Source: Desulfobacterales bacterium (GTDB taxonomy: Bacteria > Desulfobacterota > Desulfobacteria > Desulfobacterales > JAHEIW01). Taken from it: a DNA stretch of 20,591 bases. Every line of letters starts with the position of its first letter. The stretch's first letter is position 1. The notes beneath the pieces are model-generated. The model searched no databases. It was not told the DNA's origin and worked only from the letters and a program-made list of their open reading frames with translations. The position numbers were made by a program, and so were the translations under genes. Positions 1-7,040 of this stretch are shown in pieces. The stretch lies in the NCBI GenBank assembly GCA_030145015.1, contig JAQYWI010000097.1, positions 1 through 20,591 on the forward strand. Direction: 5' to 3'.

Positions 1-1271
1 TTGAAAAGATGAGTAATGATATCATCGCAGGGCTCAACCAGCTCATCGACCAGGCGATTCAGTCGACGCATCCGCCCAAAAAAAAGGTAAAAAAGAAAAA
101 AGATGACAAAAGTCCTCAGGAATGGGTGGAAGTACCGCAGGAAGGAAAAACATACCTGCGGCTTTCCGGAGATGACATCGAGGATATTACGATCGGATGC
201 AACACGGCCATGCATCACATCCTGCTGCAGCTCGACCCGCAAAATGTGGCGCTGGCGCCTTTCCCCCCTGTGATCCATCACAGCCTGGACATCAAGGCCC
301 GGGATTTAGGTCTCAATATCAACCCGTCATCGAATGTTTTTATACTGCCCAATGAAGCCGGCTTCGTGGGTGCGGATAACGTCGGCGTGCTGATTGCAGA
401 AGAGCCTTACAAAAAAGATGAAGTCCAGCTCATTATTGATATCGGAACCAATGGCGAATTGGTACTGGGCAACAAGGACAAATTGATATCTTCTTCCTGT
501 GCTACAGGTCCGGCCTTCGAGGGTGCCCAATTGGCCTTCGGTATGCGGGCGGCGCCGGGGGCTATTGAGCGCATCCAAATTGATCCGGAAACGCATGAAG
601 TGGATTACAAGGTCATCGGCAGAGATGCCTGGCGGAAATATTCCGAGCCCAAGGAAATGAAGGCCAAAGGTATCTGCGGGTCCGGAATCCTGGATGTTTT
701 GGCCGAGCTTTACAAAGCCGGCGTTATCACCAAAAGCGGCGCATTCAATAAAAAAGGGCAGAAATCCGATCGCTTCCGCAAAAACCCGGACACAAAATTT
801 GCCGAATTCGTTTTAGCCTGGGCGGAAGAGACCAGTATCGACAAAGACATTGTGATTACCCAGAAGGATGTGCGCCAGATTCAACTTGCCAAAGGTGCCC
901 TCTACGCCGGCTGCAAGCTGATGATCCGACGCATGCAAGTGGATAAATTGGACAAAGTGAAAATTGCCGGCGCATTCGGGACCCATGTAGACCGTGAAAA
1001 AGCCCTGATTATGGGTCTCTTCCCGGACTGTGATATTGAAAAGATTGTATCGGTGGGCAATGCCGCCGGAGACGGATGTCGCGCGGCGCTTTTGAACCGC
1101 GAAAAACGCGAAGAAGCCAACTGGGTATCCCGCAATGTGGAATATATCGAACTTACAATCGAGCCCGACTTTCAACGCGAGTTCATGGAGGCCATGCAGT
1201 TACCGCACATGACCGATGAATTCCCCCATCTTGAAGGATTAGTACCTGAAGAAATTCTCCATCAAAAATAA
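1..1271 (+). CDS. RACo-type corrinoid protein reductive activator, C-terminal part (5' end outside window)
   Basis: RACo proteins use ATP to drive reduction of inactive Co(II) corrinoid to Co(I) on methyltransferase corrinoid proteins. About 420 residues are visible after the first ATG at 9. The reading frame is open to the window edge and that Met falls inside the family's helix, so the gene is truncated by the window; the N-terminal [2Fe-2S] ferredoxin part (full family length is over 600 aa) must lie upstream. Visible ASKHA-fold signatures, numbered from Met9: TIGCNTAMHH (61-70), DIGTNGELVLG (144-154), the ATGPAFEGA stretch (165-173), MRAAPGAIE (179-187), GICGSGILD (221-229), and KIAGAFGTHVD (318-328). 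Residues 22-46 carry a Lys-rich, hydrophilic insertion encoded by A-tracts. It is followed convergently by a corrinoid adenosyltransferase gene on the other strand. The family assignment is firm. The client methyltransferase is not in the window. Confidence 0.88.
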   Translation, partial: EKMSNDIIAGLNQLIDQAIQSTHPPKKKVKKKKDDKSPQEWVEVPQEGKTYLRLSGDDIEDITIGCNTAMHHILLQLDPQNVALAPFPPVIHHSLDIKARDLGLNINPSSNVFILPNEAGFVGADNVGVLIAEEPYKKDEVQLIIDIGTNGELVLGNKDKLISSSCATGPAFEGAQLAFGMRAAPGAIERIQIDPETHEVDYKVIGRDAWRKYSEPKEMKAKGICGSGILDVLAELYKAGVITKSGAFNKKGQKSDRFRKNPDTKFAEFVLAWAEETSIDKDIVITQKDVRQIQLAKGALYAGCKLMIRRMQVDKLDKVKIAGAFGTHVDREKALIMGLFPDCDIEKIVSVGNAAGDGCRAALLNREKREEANWVSRNVEYIELTIEPDFQREFMEAMQLPHMTDEFPHLEGLVPEEILHQK

Positions 1272-1301
1272 GCCGCCCGCATTCCTTATTTGAGATAGCT
1301 T

Positions 1302-1892
1302 CTAATATTCAATTCCTTTGCGCGCGCGCGCACCACTGTAATACGGGTGCTTTATCTGGACGAATTCGGTAACATAGTCGGCCAGGTTGACAAGCTCCTC
1401 GGGCGAATCAATGCCGGTCATGACCAGTTCAACTTTATTTCGGCATCTCGCCATGAGGTCCAGGACCTGTTCTTTTTTTAGAAGATCGAAAATAACCGTG
1501 CTCAGAATCTCATCGCACACGACCAGATGGGTGCCTCTATCAACAGCGTCAAGAGCAAACTGCAAGGCCTGGGCCGCATGTTCATAGTGCGCCTTTTCCG
1601 GGCCTTGGGACATCACAAAAGGATGTTTACCCGGGCACCAGTAGTGAATATTCGGGATCTTCGCAAAAATCGCCACCTCCGATGAAGTCCCGGATTTCAT
1701 AAATTGAACAAAATCCACCTGGCGATCATTCCCTGCCGCCCGCACCGCCAGACCAATCGCCCGGGTGGTTTTCCCGACCCCCTTTCCATAGTAAATGTGA
1801 ATCAGGCCGAGGCCTTTGTCTTCGATTAAACCGGATCGCTTTTGGGTATAATAAATAGGACCTGCCCCCTTTCTAAATGTCGCAAAATGCAT
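1302..1892 (-). CDS. cobO: CobA/CobO-type ATP:corrinoid adenosyltransferase, copy 1
   Basis: This P-loop enzyme family transfers the 5'-deoxyadenosyl group of ATP to Co(I) corrinoids, in cobamide synthesis or salvage. Motifs seen: a variant P-loop YYGKGVGKTT followed by RAIGLAVRAAG; VDFVQFMKSG; the Walker B-like VVCDEI; and the family C-terminus IKHPYYSGARARKGIEY. The usual TGR near the end is TGID here (copy 2 keeps TGR). The start is uncertain. The ORF can open at TTG 1916, but that TTG is the first half of a promoter-like TTGACA. ATG 1892 is used here, yet it has no Shine-Dalgarno. A strong AAAGGGGGCAGG lies further in (about 1876-1865), just before an in-frame ATT, and the P-loop strand only begins about 38 residues from the TTG. 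The true protein may be about 170-185 aa. It is divergent from copy 2 and convergent with the RACo gene. Confidence 0.85.
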   Translation of the reverse strand: MHFATFRKGAGPIYYTQKRSGLIEDKGLGLIHIYYGKGVGKTTRAIGLAVRAAGNDRQVDFVQFMKSGTSSEVAIFAKIPNIHYWCPGKHPFVMSQGPEKAHYEHAAQALQFALDAVDRGTHLVVCDEILSTVIFDLLKKEQVLDLMARCRNKVELVMTGIDSPEELVNLADYVTEFVQIKHPYYSGARARKGIEY

Positions 1893-1916
1893 ATATAGGA
1901 TTGATACGCCTGTCAA
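1888..1916 (-). promoter_or_regulatory. Possible sigma70-type promoter for cobO copy 1
   Basis: On the minus strand a perfect TTGACA (1916-1911) is followed by TATATG after 15 bases (1895-1890), or TATGCA after 17 bases (1893-1888). If used, transcription would begin near 1880, inside the longest possible reading frame, which favours a shorter protein. The spacing or the -10 match is imperfect, so the call is tentative. Confidence 0.35.
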
Positions 1917-2051
1917 CCGTTAATCCTCAGGTTCTCCCTGCAAAATCAATACGGCTACCCCCAGAGGTAAAGAGGTTGTTCAGCTTGACACTTTCTGATG
2001 GATTCCTGTATCTTCAAATTACACGAACTTATATGCGTCAAAAAAGGCCAG

Positions 2052-2075
2052 CACAGCTGTAAATCGTGAGCTGTG
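2052..2075. promoter_or_regulatory. Small hairpin CACAGC/GCTGTG upstream of cobO copy 2
   Basis: CACAGC (2052-2057) and GCTGTG (2070-2075) are perfect inverted repeats around a 12-base loop, ending about 10 bases before the Shine-Dalgarno GAGGTAAGG (2085-2093). It could be an operator or a leader hairpin, or part of a degenerate spacer repeat. No cobalamin-riboswitch core is visible in this 180-base gap. Confidence 0.25.
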
Positions 2076-2095
2076 AGAAATAATGAGGTAAGGCA

Positions 2096-2611
2096 ATGAA
2101 GGGAAAAGTGCATGTTTACACCGGGGATGGAAAGGGGAAGACAACCGCTGCTTTGGGGCTGTCAATTCGGGCTGCAGGTGCCGGACTGCGGGTTTTTATC
2201 GCCCAATTCATCAAGTCAGATGAATATAGCGAGATCAAAGCATTGAAAAGGTTTTCAGACCTTATCACTGTAGAACAATTCGGATTGGGAGGCTTTATCG
2301 GGGGCAATCCATCATCTGGCGATATTGAAGCCGCCCAAAAAGGGGTCGCCAGGGTAAAGGAAATTATTTCCTCCGGAAACTATGATGTGGTTGTATTGGA
2401 TGAAGCCAACATTGCAGTAAAGTTCAAACTTTTTTCAGAGCAGGATCTTCTCGATATCATCGATGCAAAATCAAAAAATATAGAGCTTGTTATAACCGGG
2501 CGGGACGCAGCCCCAAAAATAATTGAAAAAGCAGATCTGGTTACGCAGATGAAAGCTGTAAAGCACTATTTCCAAAATGGCGTGGAAGCAAGAGTAGGCA
2601 TCGAAAAGTAG
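2096..2611 (+). CDS. cobO: CobA/CobO-type ATP:corrinoid adenosyltransferase, copy 2
   Basis: A 171-aa, full-length member of the CobA/CobO family, which makes adenosylcorrinoids from ATP and Co(I) corrinoid. It has the canonical P-loop YTGDGKGKTTAALGLSIRAAG (about residues 8-28, given here in part), then VFIAQFIKS, the Walker B-like VVVLDEAN, ELVITGRDA and the C-terminal MKAVKHYFQNGVEARVGIE. The start at ATG 2096 is well supported by GAGGTAAGG at 2085-2093. Compared with copy 1 it keeps the orthodox GKGKT and TGR motifs, so this is the safer candidate for the active housekeeping enzyme. It lies 180 bases from copy 1, divergently transcribed. The following 207 bases (2612-2818) hold no gene, only G/C-rich and degenerate spacer sequence. 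Confidence 0.92.
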   Translation: MKGKVHVYTGDGKGKTTAALGLSIRAAGAGLRVFIAQFIKSDEYSEIKALKRFSDLITVEQFGLGGFIGGNPSSGDIEAAQKGVARVKEIISSGNYDVVVLDEANIAVKFKLFSEQDLLDIIDAKSKNIELVITGRDAAPKIIEKADLVTQMKAVKHYFQNGVEARVGIEK

Positions 2612-2818
2612 ACGTGTTTCGAGTTTCGCGGTCCGGGTTCCGGGTTAAAATTTTGCAAACTAAACTCTCCAGTGAATGACTCGCAACACGCAACGAAAGA
2701 ACGAACACATCACTCCATTACTCCAGAACCGATGCACTCAAGAATCTTTGGCATCCATAAATTTGCCTTTTTATCGGTCATAATCCCGCACAAATATTTT
2801 ATTCTTTAAAGATTTCTA

Positions 2819-3844
2819 ATGAATCGAAATTTTTCTTCTAAAAGAAACAAAACGACTGAAATTATACTTTTGTCCGGGTTTTTAGGGTCCGGCAAGACGA
2901 CGCTTTTAAAGCGGATTCTTTCCTGGGAGAATAACTTGTCCGAAACCGTCGTACTGGTGAATGAGTTCGGAGATGTGGGCATCGACGGTGCGCTTCTTAA
3001 AGATTCCGGATCGGAGGTGGTCGAGCTTACCAGTGGATGTATTTGCTGCACGCTTCAGATTGATTTAAAACAAACATTGACGCAAATCAGGGAACGTTTC
3101 CGTCCGCGTCGAATCCTGATCGAAGCGTCCGGAATCGCCGATCCGGCAACAATTGCGTCTTTGATCCAGGAGCCTGACATGCAACCGCATATGGAGCTCA
3201 AAAAGATCGTCACCGTGCTGGACGCCGAGTGCTGGCAAGCGCGGGAGGCCTTTGGAACGGTGTTTTATAACCAGCTCAAGTTCGCTGATTTAATTTTTTT
3301 GAACAAAATCGACCTATTCGATCAGGACGAGATTCGCCGGTTTCTAAAAGAAATACACGCCGCCTTACCCCAACCCCGGGTGGTTCCCACCCTATATTGC
3401 CGCGTCGATCCTGATACCATCTGGGCCGCGCGATCCGGCCAAGATTCGGAGCTGAAGCGGGTCGATTTTGCGGACATCGATTTATTAGAGCCGCGCTCAC
3501 GAGAAGGACAACCTCACCGCCACGATAATAAGGATGGGAAAAAACAGGGGCATCACGCAAAAGCCGGCGATGCCGATAACTACACGGCATTTTCTTTTCA
3601 CGATCCGCGTGTTTTAGATGAAACCTGCTTCAAACGGTTCCTTGAAGATTTGCCCTGGGAGCTGTTTCGGTTAAAAGGATCGGTCCGTTTTAAAGACCGC
3701 ACCGCATTTGTCAATTTTGTCGGGGGCAAGTGCGAGTTGACATCCTGGGCCGGCGCCCCTGAAACCCGCCTGACGTTTATCGGATGGAATGTTAATGGCG
3801 CGGAAGCCATTAAATGTCTTAAAAATTGTCTTGTCGGAAACTGA
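2819..3844 (+). CDS. COG0523 (CobW/ZNG1-like) metallochaperone GTPase
   Basis: A 341-aa G3E-family GTPase of the COG0523 group, cytoplasmic proteins that load metals into client enzymes; CobW itself is linked to cobalt in B12 synthesis and others to zinc or iron. Seen: Walker A LSGFLGSGKTT (18-28), the metal-binding CICC (74-77), LIEASGIADPA (100-110), NKID base-recognition motif (162-165), a His-rich linker (233-246, HRH and HH), and a CobW-type C-terminal domain from about 255 to the end. ATG 2819 is the only good start; no clear Shine-Dalgarno precedes it. It lies among corrinoid genes, which makes a cobalt or methyltransferase-zinc role attractive, but the metal cannot be read from the sequence. 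Confidence 0.88.
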   Translation: MNRNFSSKRNKTTEIILLSGFLGSGKTTLLKRILSWENNLSETVVLVNEFGDVGIDGALLKDSGSEVVELTSGCICCTLQIDLKQTLTQIRERFRPRRILIEASGIADPATIASLIQEPDMQPHMELKKIVTVLDAECWQAREAFGTVFYNQLKFADLIFLNKIDLFDQDEIRRFLKEIHAALPQPRVVPTLYCRVDPDTIWAARSGQDSELKRVDFADIDLLEPRSREGQPHRHDNKDGKKQGHHAKAGDADNYTAFSFHDPRVLDETCFKRFLEDLPWELFRLKGSVRFKDRTAFVNFVGGKCELTSWAGAPETRLTFIGWNVNGAEAIKCLKNCLVGN

Positions 3845-3925
3845 CCCGGACAAACCGTAACTGTAAAAGATTAACTCACCACAAAGGCACAAAGAAACAA
3901 AGGCAGGAAAAAGGAAACAAATTTT

Positions 3926-4876
3926 TTAATTTGATACATAATGATGGTGTTCCGGATGTACCTTCTCGACAAACCGGGAATCAAAAATTTCTTCGACATC
4001 GAGCGTTCGTTTAACATATCCCAGTCTATGCAAAGCCCCGACAAATTCCAGCGTCGATTTAACATATCCCTCAGAAAGTGCAATGCAATACTTCGGGGAT
4101 ATTTTCAGGACTTCTTTTACATATTCCTCGGTTGTCATTTCAACCGTCTCAGCGATCAACTTTGCCGCTATATCCGGAGAATTCCGCAGCAACGTGGCGG
4201 ATTTTTTGTGGAGGGCTAAAAATCCCAGCACGATCCCGGGATTTTTTTTAATTAAATTTTCATGAAAGAAAACGCCGTAACTTGGATTATTATCCCATAA
4301 GTTATCGGCGCGTATTATCAGACGTGATTCCAACAGGGTTGAGGCAAAAACGGCCAAACAGGGCGTTCCGACCCCCGCTTCCAATTTGTTTTTTTTCATA
4401 TCCAGGGCGATAAGTTCCGCCTGCGCATAATTAATCACTTCAATTTCATCCTGTAAGTTGTATTTATCTATGTAATATTTTAAGATGACATCATGAATGG
4501 AACCTTTGGCCGGAACGCCGATTGCCGCCCCTTTAAATTGGGACATCACTTTACGTAAATTATTATTCATTTGCCGATCATCTTTGTATTTTTTTTGGGC
4601 ACACAGGATCGTTCCTTCAACATGCCCTCCGGCGACACACTTAATCGGAACACCTTGCTCTATTCCGATAATTGCCGGCGGGAGCCCGATATACCCGATG
4701 TCTAATTCGTTATTTTTAAAGGCTGCGACCATCTCCGGTCCGGTGCCGAAAATATTCCAGTCAACTTCAACACCAAGTTGGGTTTTCAAATCATCATCCT
4801 GCATTAAAATAAAATTAGAGTGATAGCACGTTGAAAGATGACCGATCCTGAGCTTATTTTTTCCCATTTTCACCAT
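3926..4876 (-). CDS. NMT1/THI5-like solute-binding-fold protein without signal peptide
   Basis: A 316-aa type 2 periplasmic-binding fold of the kind found in ABC uptake systems for sulfonates, thiamine precursors and similar small molecules. The N-terminal strand KLRIGHLS begins within 8 residues of the start, followed by the family-typical FGTGPEMVAAFKNNELDIGY, GLPPAIIGIEQGVPIKCVAG, FKGAAIGVPAKGS and MTTEEYVKEVLK. There is no hydrophobic leader or lipobox, and no permease or ATPase gene nearby, so it may act in the cytoplasm. The C-terminus is His-rich (HPEHHHYVSN), which could bind a metal. It lacks the Cys-rich CCCFC signature of THI5 pyrimidine synthase. Either Met1 (4876) or Met4 (4867) may be the start; GGATGGTG lies before Met4. 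It is divergent from the MoaD-like gene across a repeat-rich gap. Confidence 0.75.
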   Translation of the reverse strand: MVKMGKNKLRIGHLSTCYHSNFILMQDDDLKTQLGVEVDWNIFGTGPEMVAAFKNNELDIGYIGLPPAIIGIEQGVPIKCVAGGHVEGTILCAQKKYKDDRQMNNNLRKVMSQFKGAAIGVPAKGSIHDVILKYYIDKYNLQDEIEVINYAQAELIALDMKKNKLEAGVGTPCLAVFASTLLESRLIIRADNLWDNNPSYGVFFHENLIKKNPGIVLGFLALHKKSATLLRNSPDIAAKLIAETVEMTTEEYVKEVLKISPKYCIALSEGYVKSTLEFVGALHRLGYVKRTLDVEEIFDSRFVEKVHPEHHHYVSN

Positions 4877-4954
4877 CCAATTTCGAAAATAATTATCAAA
4901 ACAAGTGAGCTAAAATTGAAAATGATCTAAAATGCCTAAAGTTGAGGAATTCTG

Positions 4955-5010
4955 CCCTTCGAGAGCCTCCCTTCGAGAGCCTCCCTTCGAGAGCCTCCCT
5001 TCGAGAGCCT
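4955..5010. repeat. Tandem array: four exact copies of a 14-mer
   Basis: CCCTTCGAGAGCCT occurs four times head to tail at 4955, 4969, 4983 and 4997, with no changes. The last copy runs straight into the second array, and the junction CCCTTCGAGAGCCTCAGGG can fold as CCCT..GAG-agc-CTC..AGGG with a two-base bulge, resembling a widespread REP-type hairpin. Confidence 0.95.
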
Positions 5011-5075
5011 CAGGGTCTAGCGACAGGGTCTAGCGACAGGGTCTAGCGACTGGGTCGAACGACAGGGTCGAACGA
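5011..5075. repeat. Tandem array: five copies of a 13-mer
   Basis: Three exact copies of CAGGGTCTAGCGA (5011, 5024, 5037) are followed by CTGGGTCGAACGA (5050) and CAGGGTCGAACGA (5063). The array directly abuts the 14-mer array. The two variants show a step from TCTAGCGA to TCGAACGA within the array. No spacers are present, so it is not a CRISPR. Confidence 0.95.
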
Positions 5076-5319
5076 TCATATTTATAATAAAAGATTGAGC
5101 GCAGCGAAACCATAACTTTAGGCATTTTAGCTCATTTTAGGCATTTTAGGCACTTCTAACTTTAGAGCATCTTCGGAACTTTATTTCTCTGTCTTCGAAG
5201 ATGAACTGCTAATTTTGAGATAGCTAATATTTAACCTTCGGGTTTACAAAAAGGCCGTGAGAACCTATTTTAATATTCAGATATCTAATAATTTAATGCG
5301 ATGTTGGAGATAATTCAAT

Positions 5320-5607
5320 ATGATTGCTGTTAAAATATCTTTCTTATCGTTGCTAAAGGATAGAATCGGTGTCAAAGAGTTAAATATGGATTTAGAAGAC
5401 ACCGCCACCGTCAATGATGTGTTTTCGAAATTATTTGAAAAATTTGGCGAAAATATTAAAACCGTTTTGGTTAAAAAAACGGGGGAATTAAATGATCACG
5501 TTGTTATCATGTTAAACGAAAAAAATATCCGTTCCCTGGACGAATTAAACACCAAAATTCAGAATAAAGATGAAATCACGCTATTGCCTGCTATTGCCGG
5601 GGGATAG
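5320..5607 (+). CDS. MoaD/ThiS-family sulfur-carrier protein
   Basis: A 95-aa beta-grasp protein with the C-terminal LLPAIAGG typical of sulfur carriers, whose terminal Gly is adenylated and converted to a thiocarboxylate to deliver sulfide to molybdopterin, thiazole, or amino-acid biosynthesis. Seen: N-terminal strand MIAVKISFLSLLKDRIGVKE, the loop TVNDVFSKLFEKFG, HVVIMLNEKNIRSL, then KDEITLLPAIAGG. The GG is terminal, so no protease trimming is needed. The start at 5320 is supported by GGAG about 12 bases upstream. It converges on the metY-type gene with only 10 bases between the stop codons. No E1-like activating enzyme or other molybdopterin gene is in the window, so MoaD, a tungsten-oxidoreductase-linked carrier and an HcyS-like homocysteine carrier all remain possible. 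Confidence 0.85.
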   Translation: MIAVKISFLSLLKDRIGVKELNMDLEDTATVNDVFSKLFEKFGENIKTVLVKKTGELNDHVVIMLNEKNIRSLDELNTKIQNKDEITLLPAIAGG

Positions 5608-5617
5608 AATCTGACGA

Positions 5618-6874
5618 TCATAAGCTGTCCAGGGCCTGCCCGATATCCTCACAGATATCCTCCACGGCCTCGATACCGGTAGAAAACCGAATCATATTGT
5701 CAGGGATGGACAGCGCTTTTCGGGTGGGCTCATCCTGGGCGTAATACTGGGAAGAGTAAGGATGAATTACCAGTGTCTTGCAATCACCCAGGTTGGCCAG
5801 ATTATAGATCATTGCGAGACTGTCGATGAATCCAAAGCAGGCGGCCTGATCCTTGAGGCCGAAAGTGAGCATCCCGCCAAATCCCTTACCCCCAAACTGT
5901 TTCAGCGCCACTCCGTGTGAGGGATGATCCTCCAAACCGGGATAATTGACCCAGGCCACTTCCGGTCTCTCTTTTAGATAGTGGGCCACTTTCATTGTAT
6001 TTTCCAGGTGTCGTTCCATGCGAAGCGCCAATGTGTCGAGACCGATCATGGTAAGGTAGGCATGCAGCGGCGCCTGGGTCGTCCCAAAATTTATATGATA
6101 TTCCCGCCAGATTTTGTCCAGCAGAGCCAGCGGTCCCTTGCGGTCGATAAAAGCCTTGAAATCGGGAAACCGTTCGGGCGACCAGGTAAAATTTCCACCG
6201 TCAATAACCACACCGCCCATCGAACCGCCATGGCCGCTAAGATACTTTGTGGTGGAATGAATCACCACATCGGCGCCCAGGTCCAACGGGCGTAAGAGGT
6301 ATGGTGTCGGCAAGGTATTGTCCACCACCAGGGGAATGCCGTTTTGGTGGGCGATGGAAGCGACCTCATTCAGATCCGGAACATCCATCTTGGGATTGCC
6401 GATGGTTTCCAAATAGACAAAGCGGGTCTTGGAATTGATGGCCTTTGCGATGGCCCCGGTATCCGTCGATTCGACCAGCCGGGCGGCGATGCCATACTTG
6501 CTAAAGATTTTTATAAAAAGATTATAGGTCGTCACGAAAAGGGAGTTTCCGGTCACAAACTCATCTCCGGCGCGCAGCAAGGCCATGCAGGTGTTGGTGA
6601 TGGCAGCCATACCCGAGGACATCACAACGGCGCCGGGGCCGCCTTCCAGGGTTGCCAATTTTTCTTCGAGAACCCGGTTGGTCGGGTTGGTCAGCCGCAT
6701 GTAAATATGGTCATCGCGTTTACCGGCAAAGGTCTCGGTCAGATTCTCAGCCGTAGGATGTAAATGCGAAGCCGTTTGGTAGATCGGTGGCAATGTGGAC
6801 CATTGCCAGTCTTCAGGCGACTGGCCGGCGTGGATAACCTGGGTATCGAAGCGATAATTCTTCTTTTTGTTCAT
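5618..6874 (-). CDS. metY: O-acetylhomoserine sulfhydrylase / homocysteine synthase (MetY-type)
   Basis: A 418-aa PLP enzyme of the Cys/Met metabolism family, which makes homocysteine from an activated homoserine and a sulfur donor in the cytoplasm. Seen: N-terminal FDTQVIHAGQSPEDWQWST, YMRLTNPTNRVLEEKLATLEGG (58-79, phosphate-binding Tyr and Arg, quoted here as family signature), MSSGMAAI (85-92), VVDNTLPTPYLLRPLDLGAD (183-202), and the Schiff-base lysine in HSTTKYLSGHGG (Lys210). The length fits MetY better than the shorter gamma-lyases. GGAGGG precedes the ATG at 6874 by about six bases. It is divergent from the osmC-like gene and convergent with the MoaD-like carrier. Methionine gamma-lyase or another family specificity cannot be fully excluded. 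Confidence 0.88.
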   Translation of the reverse strand: MNKKKNYRFDTQVIHAGQSPEDWQWSTLPPIYQTASHLHPTAENLTETFAGKRDDHIYMRLTNPTNRVLEEKLATLEGGPGAVVMSSGMAAITNTCMALLRAGDEFVTGNSLFVTTYNLFIKIFSKYGIAARLVESTDTGAIAKAINSKTRFVYLETIGNPKMDVPDLNEVASIAHQNGIPLVVDNTLPTPYLLRPLDLGADVVIHSTTKYLSGHGGSMGGVVIDGGNFTWSPERFPDFKAFIDRKGPLALLDKIWREYHINFGTTQAPLHAYLTMIGLDTLALRMERHLENTMKVAHYLKERPEVAWVNYPGLEDHPSHGVALKQFGGKGFGGMLTFGLKDQAACFGFIDSLAMIYNLANLGDCKTLVIHPYSSQYYAQDEPTRKALSIPDNMIRFSTGIEAVEDICEDIGQALDSL

Positions 6875-6907
6875 TTTGGCCCTCCGATGAAATATACGAT
6901 CTTCAGT

Positions 6908-6921
6908 GGCGCCTCTGCGCC
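6908..6921 (-). promoter_or_regulatory. GC-rich leader hairpin upstream of metY
   Basis: GGCGC (6908-6912) and GCGCC (6917-6921) form a perfect five-pair stem with a four-base loop, about 35 bases before the metY start. No U-run follows, so it is not an intrinsic terminator; an RNA leader role is only a guess. Confidence 0.3.
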
Positions 6922-6950
6922 TGCAGTCACCCTGGAAAAAGGATCATGCG

Positions 6951-6984
6951 CACAATTGTTGATAGGTTGTAGCAATTGTGTCAA
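6951..6984 (-). promoter_or_regulatory. Operator-like dyad over a possible metY promoter
   Basis: CACAATTG (6951-6958) and CAATTGTG (6973-6980) are a perfect 8-base inverted repeat. On the minus strand the outer edge overlaps TTGACA (6984-6979), a consensus -35 box reading toward metY. This arrangement suggests a regulated promoter; the regulator is not identifiable. No S-box, SAM-II or SAH riboswitch core was recognised. Confidence 0.4.
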
Positions 6985-7010
6985 TAAAGAACTATAAGAC
7001 AAGGTTCAAC

Positions 7011-7040
7011 TTGACACAAGGCTTGCTTTTTCCTAATTAT
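7011..7040 (+). promoter_or_regulatory. Likely sigma70-type promoter for the osmC-family gene
   Basis: TTGACA (7011-7016) is followed after 18 bases by AATTAT (7035-7040), giving a start point about 65 bases before the ATG at 7111. Confidence 0.5.

Larger units (their letters stand above)
4919..5138. repeat. 220-base element with 25-base terminal inverted repeats
   Basis: The left arm 4919-4943 and the right arm 5114-5138 are inverted repeats matching at 24 of 25 positions (core CTAAAATGCCTAAAGTT and its reverse complement). Weaker symmetry continues outward. Between them are two tandem arrays. There is no ORF, so it is a non-autonomous, MITE/REP-like structure or a very large hairpin. Confidence 0.8.
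4877..5319. other. 443-base divergent intergenic region, repeat-rich
   Basis: No credible gene is present. It holds the inverted-repeat element at 4919-5138 with its tandem arrays, a perfect 8-base hairpin CATCTTCG/CGAAGATG (5168-5175 and 5196-5203), and AT-rich sequence leading to the Shine-Dalgarno of the MoaD-like gene. Three spaced copies of CATTTTAG lie at about 5123-5150. Confidence 0.7.

Noticed and set aside
2612..2818. Cobalamin riboswitch before the COG0523 gene
   Set aside because: Despite the corrinoid context, the conserved core (GCCACTG-type box and paired elements) was not seen; only degenerate spacer sequence is present.
3845..3925. Terminator between the convergent COG0523 and solute-binding-like genes
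   Set aside because: There is an AAATTTTTTAATTT stretch but no convincing G/C stem; only generic spacer repeats (CACAAAGGCACAAAG) are seen.
3926..4876. THI5 (HMP-P synthase)
   Set aside because: The fold and the lack of a signal peptide fit, but the Cys-rich signature of THI5 is absent.
4955..5075. CRISPR-like array
   Set aside because: The repeats are contiguous 14- and 13-mers with no spacers and no cas genes nearby.
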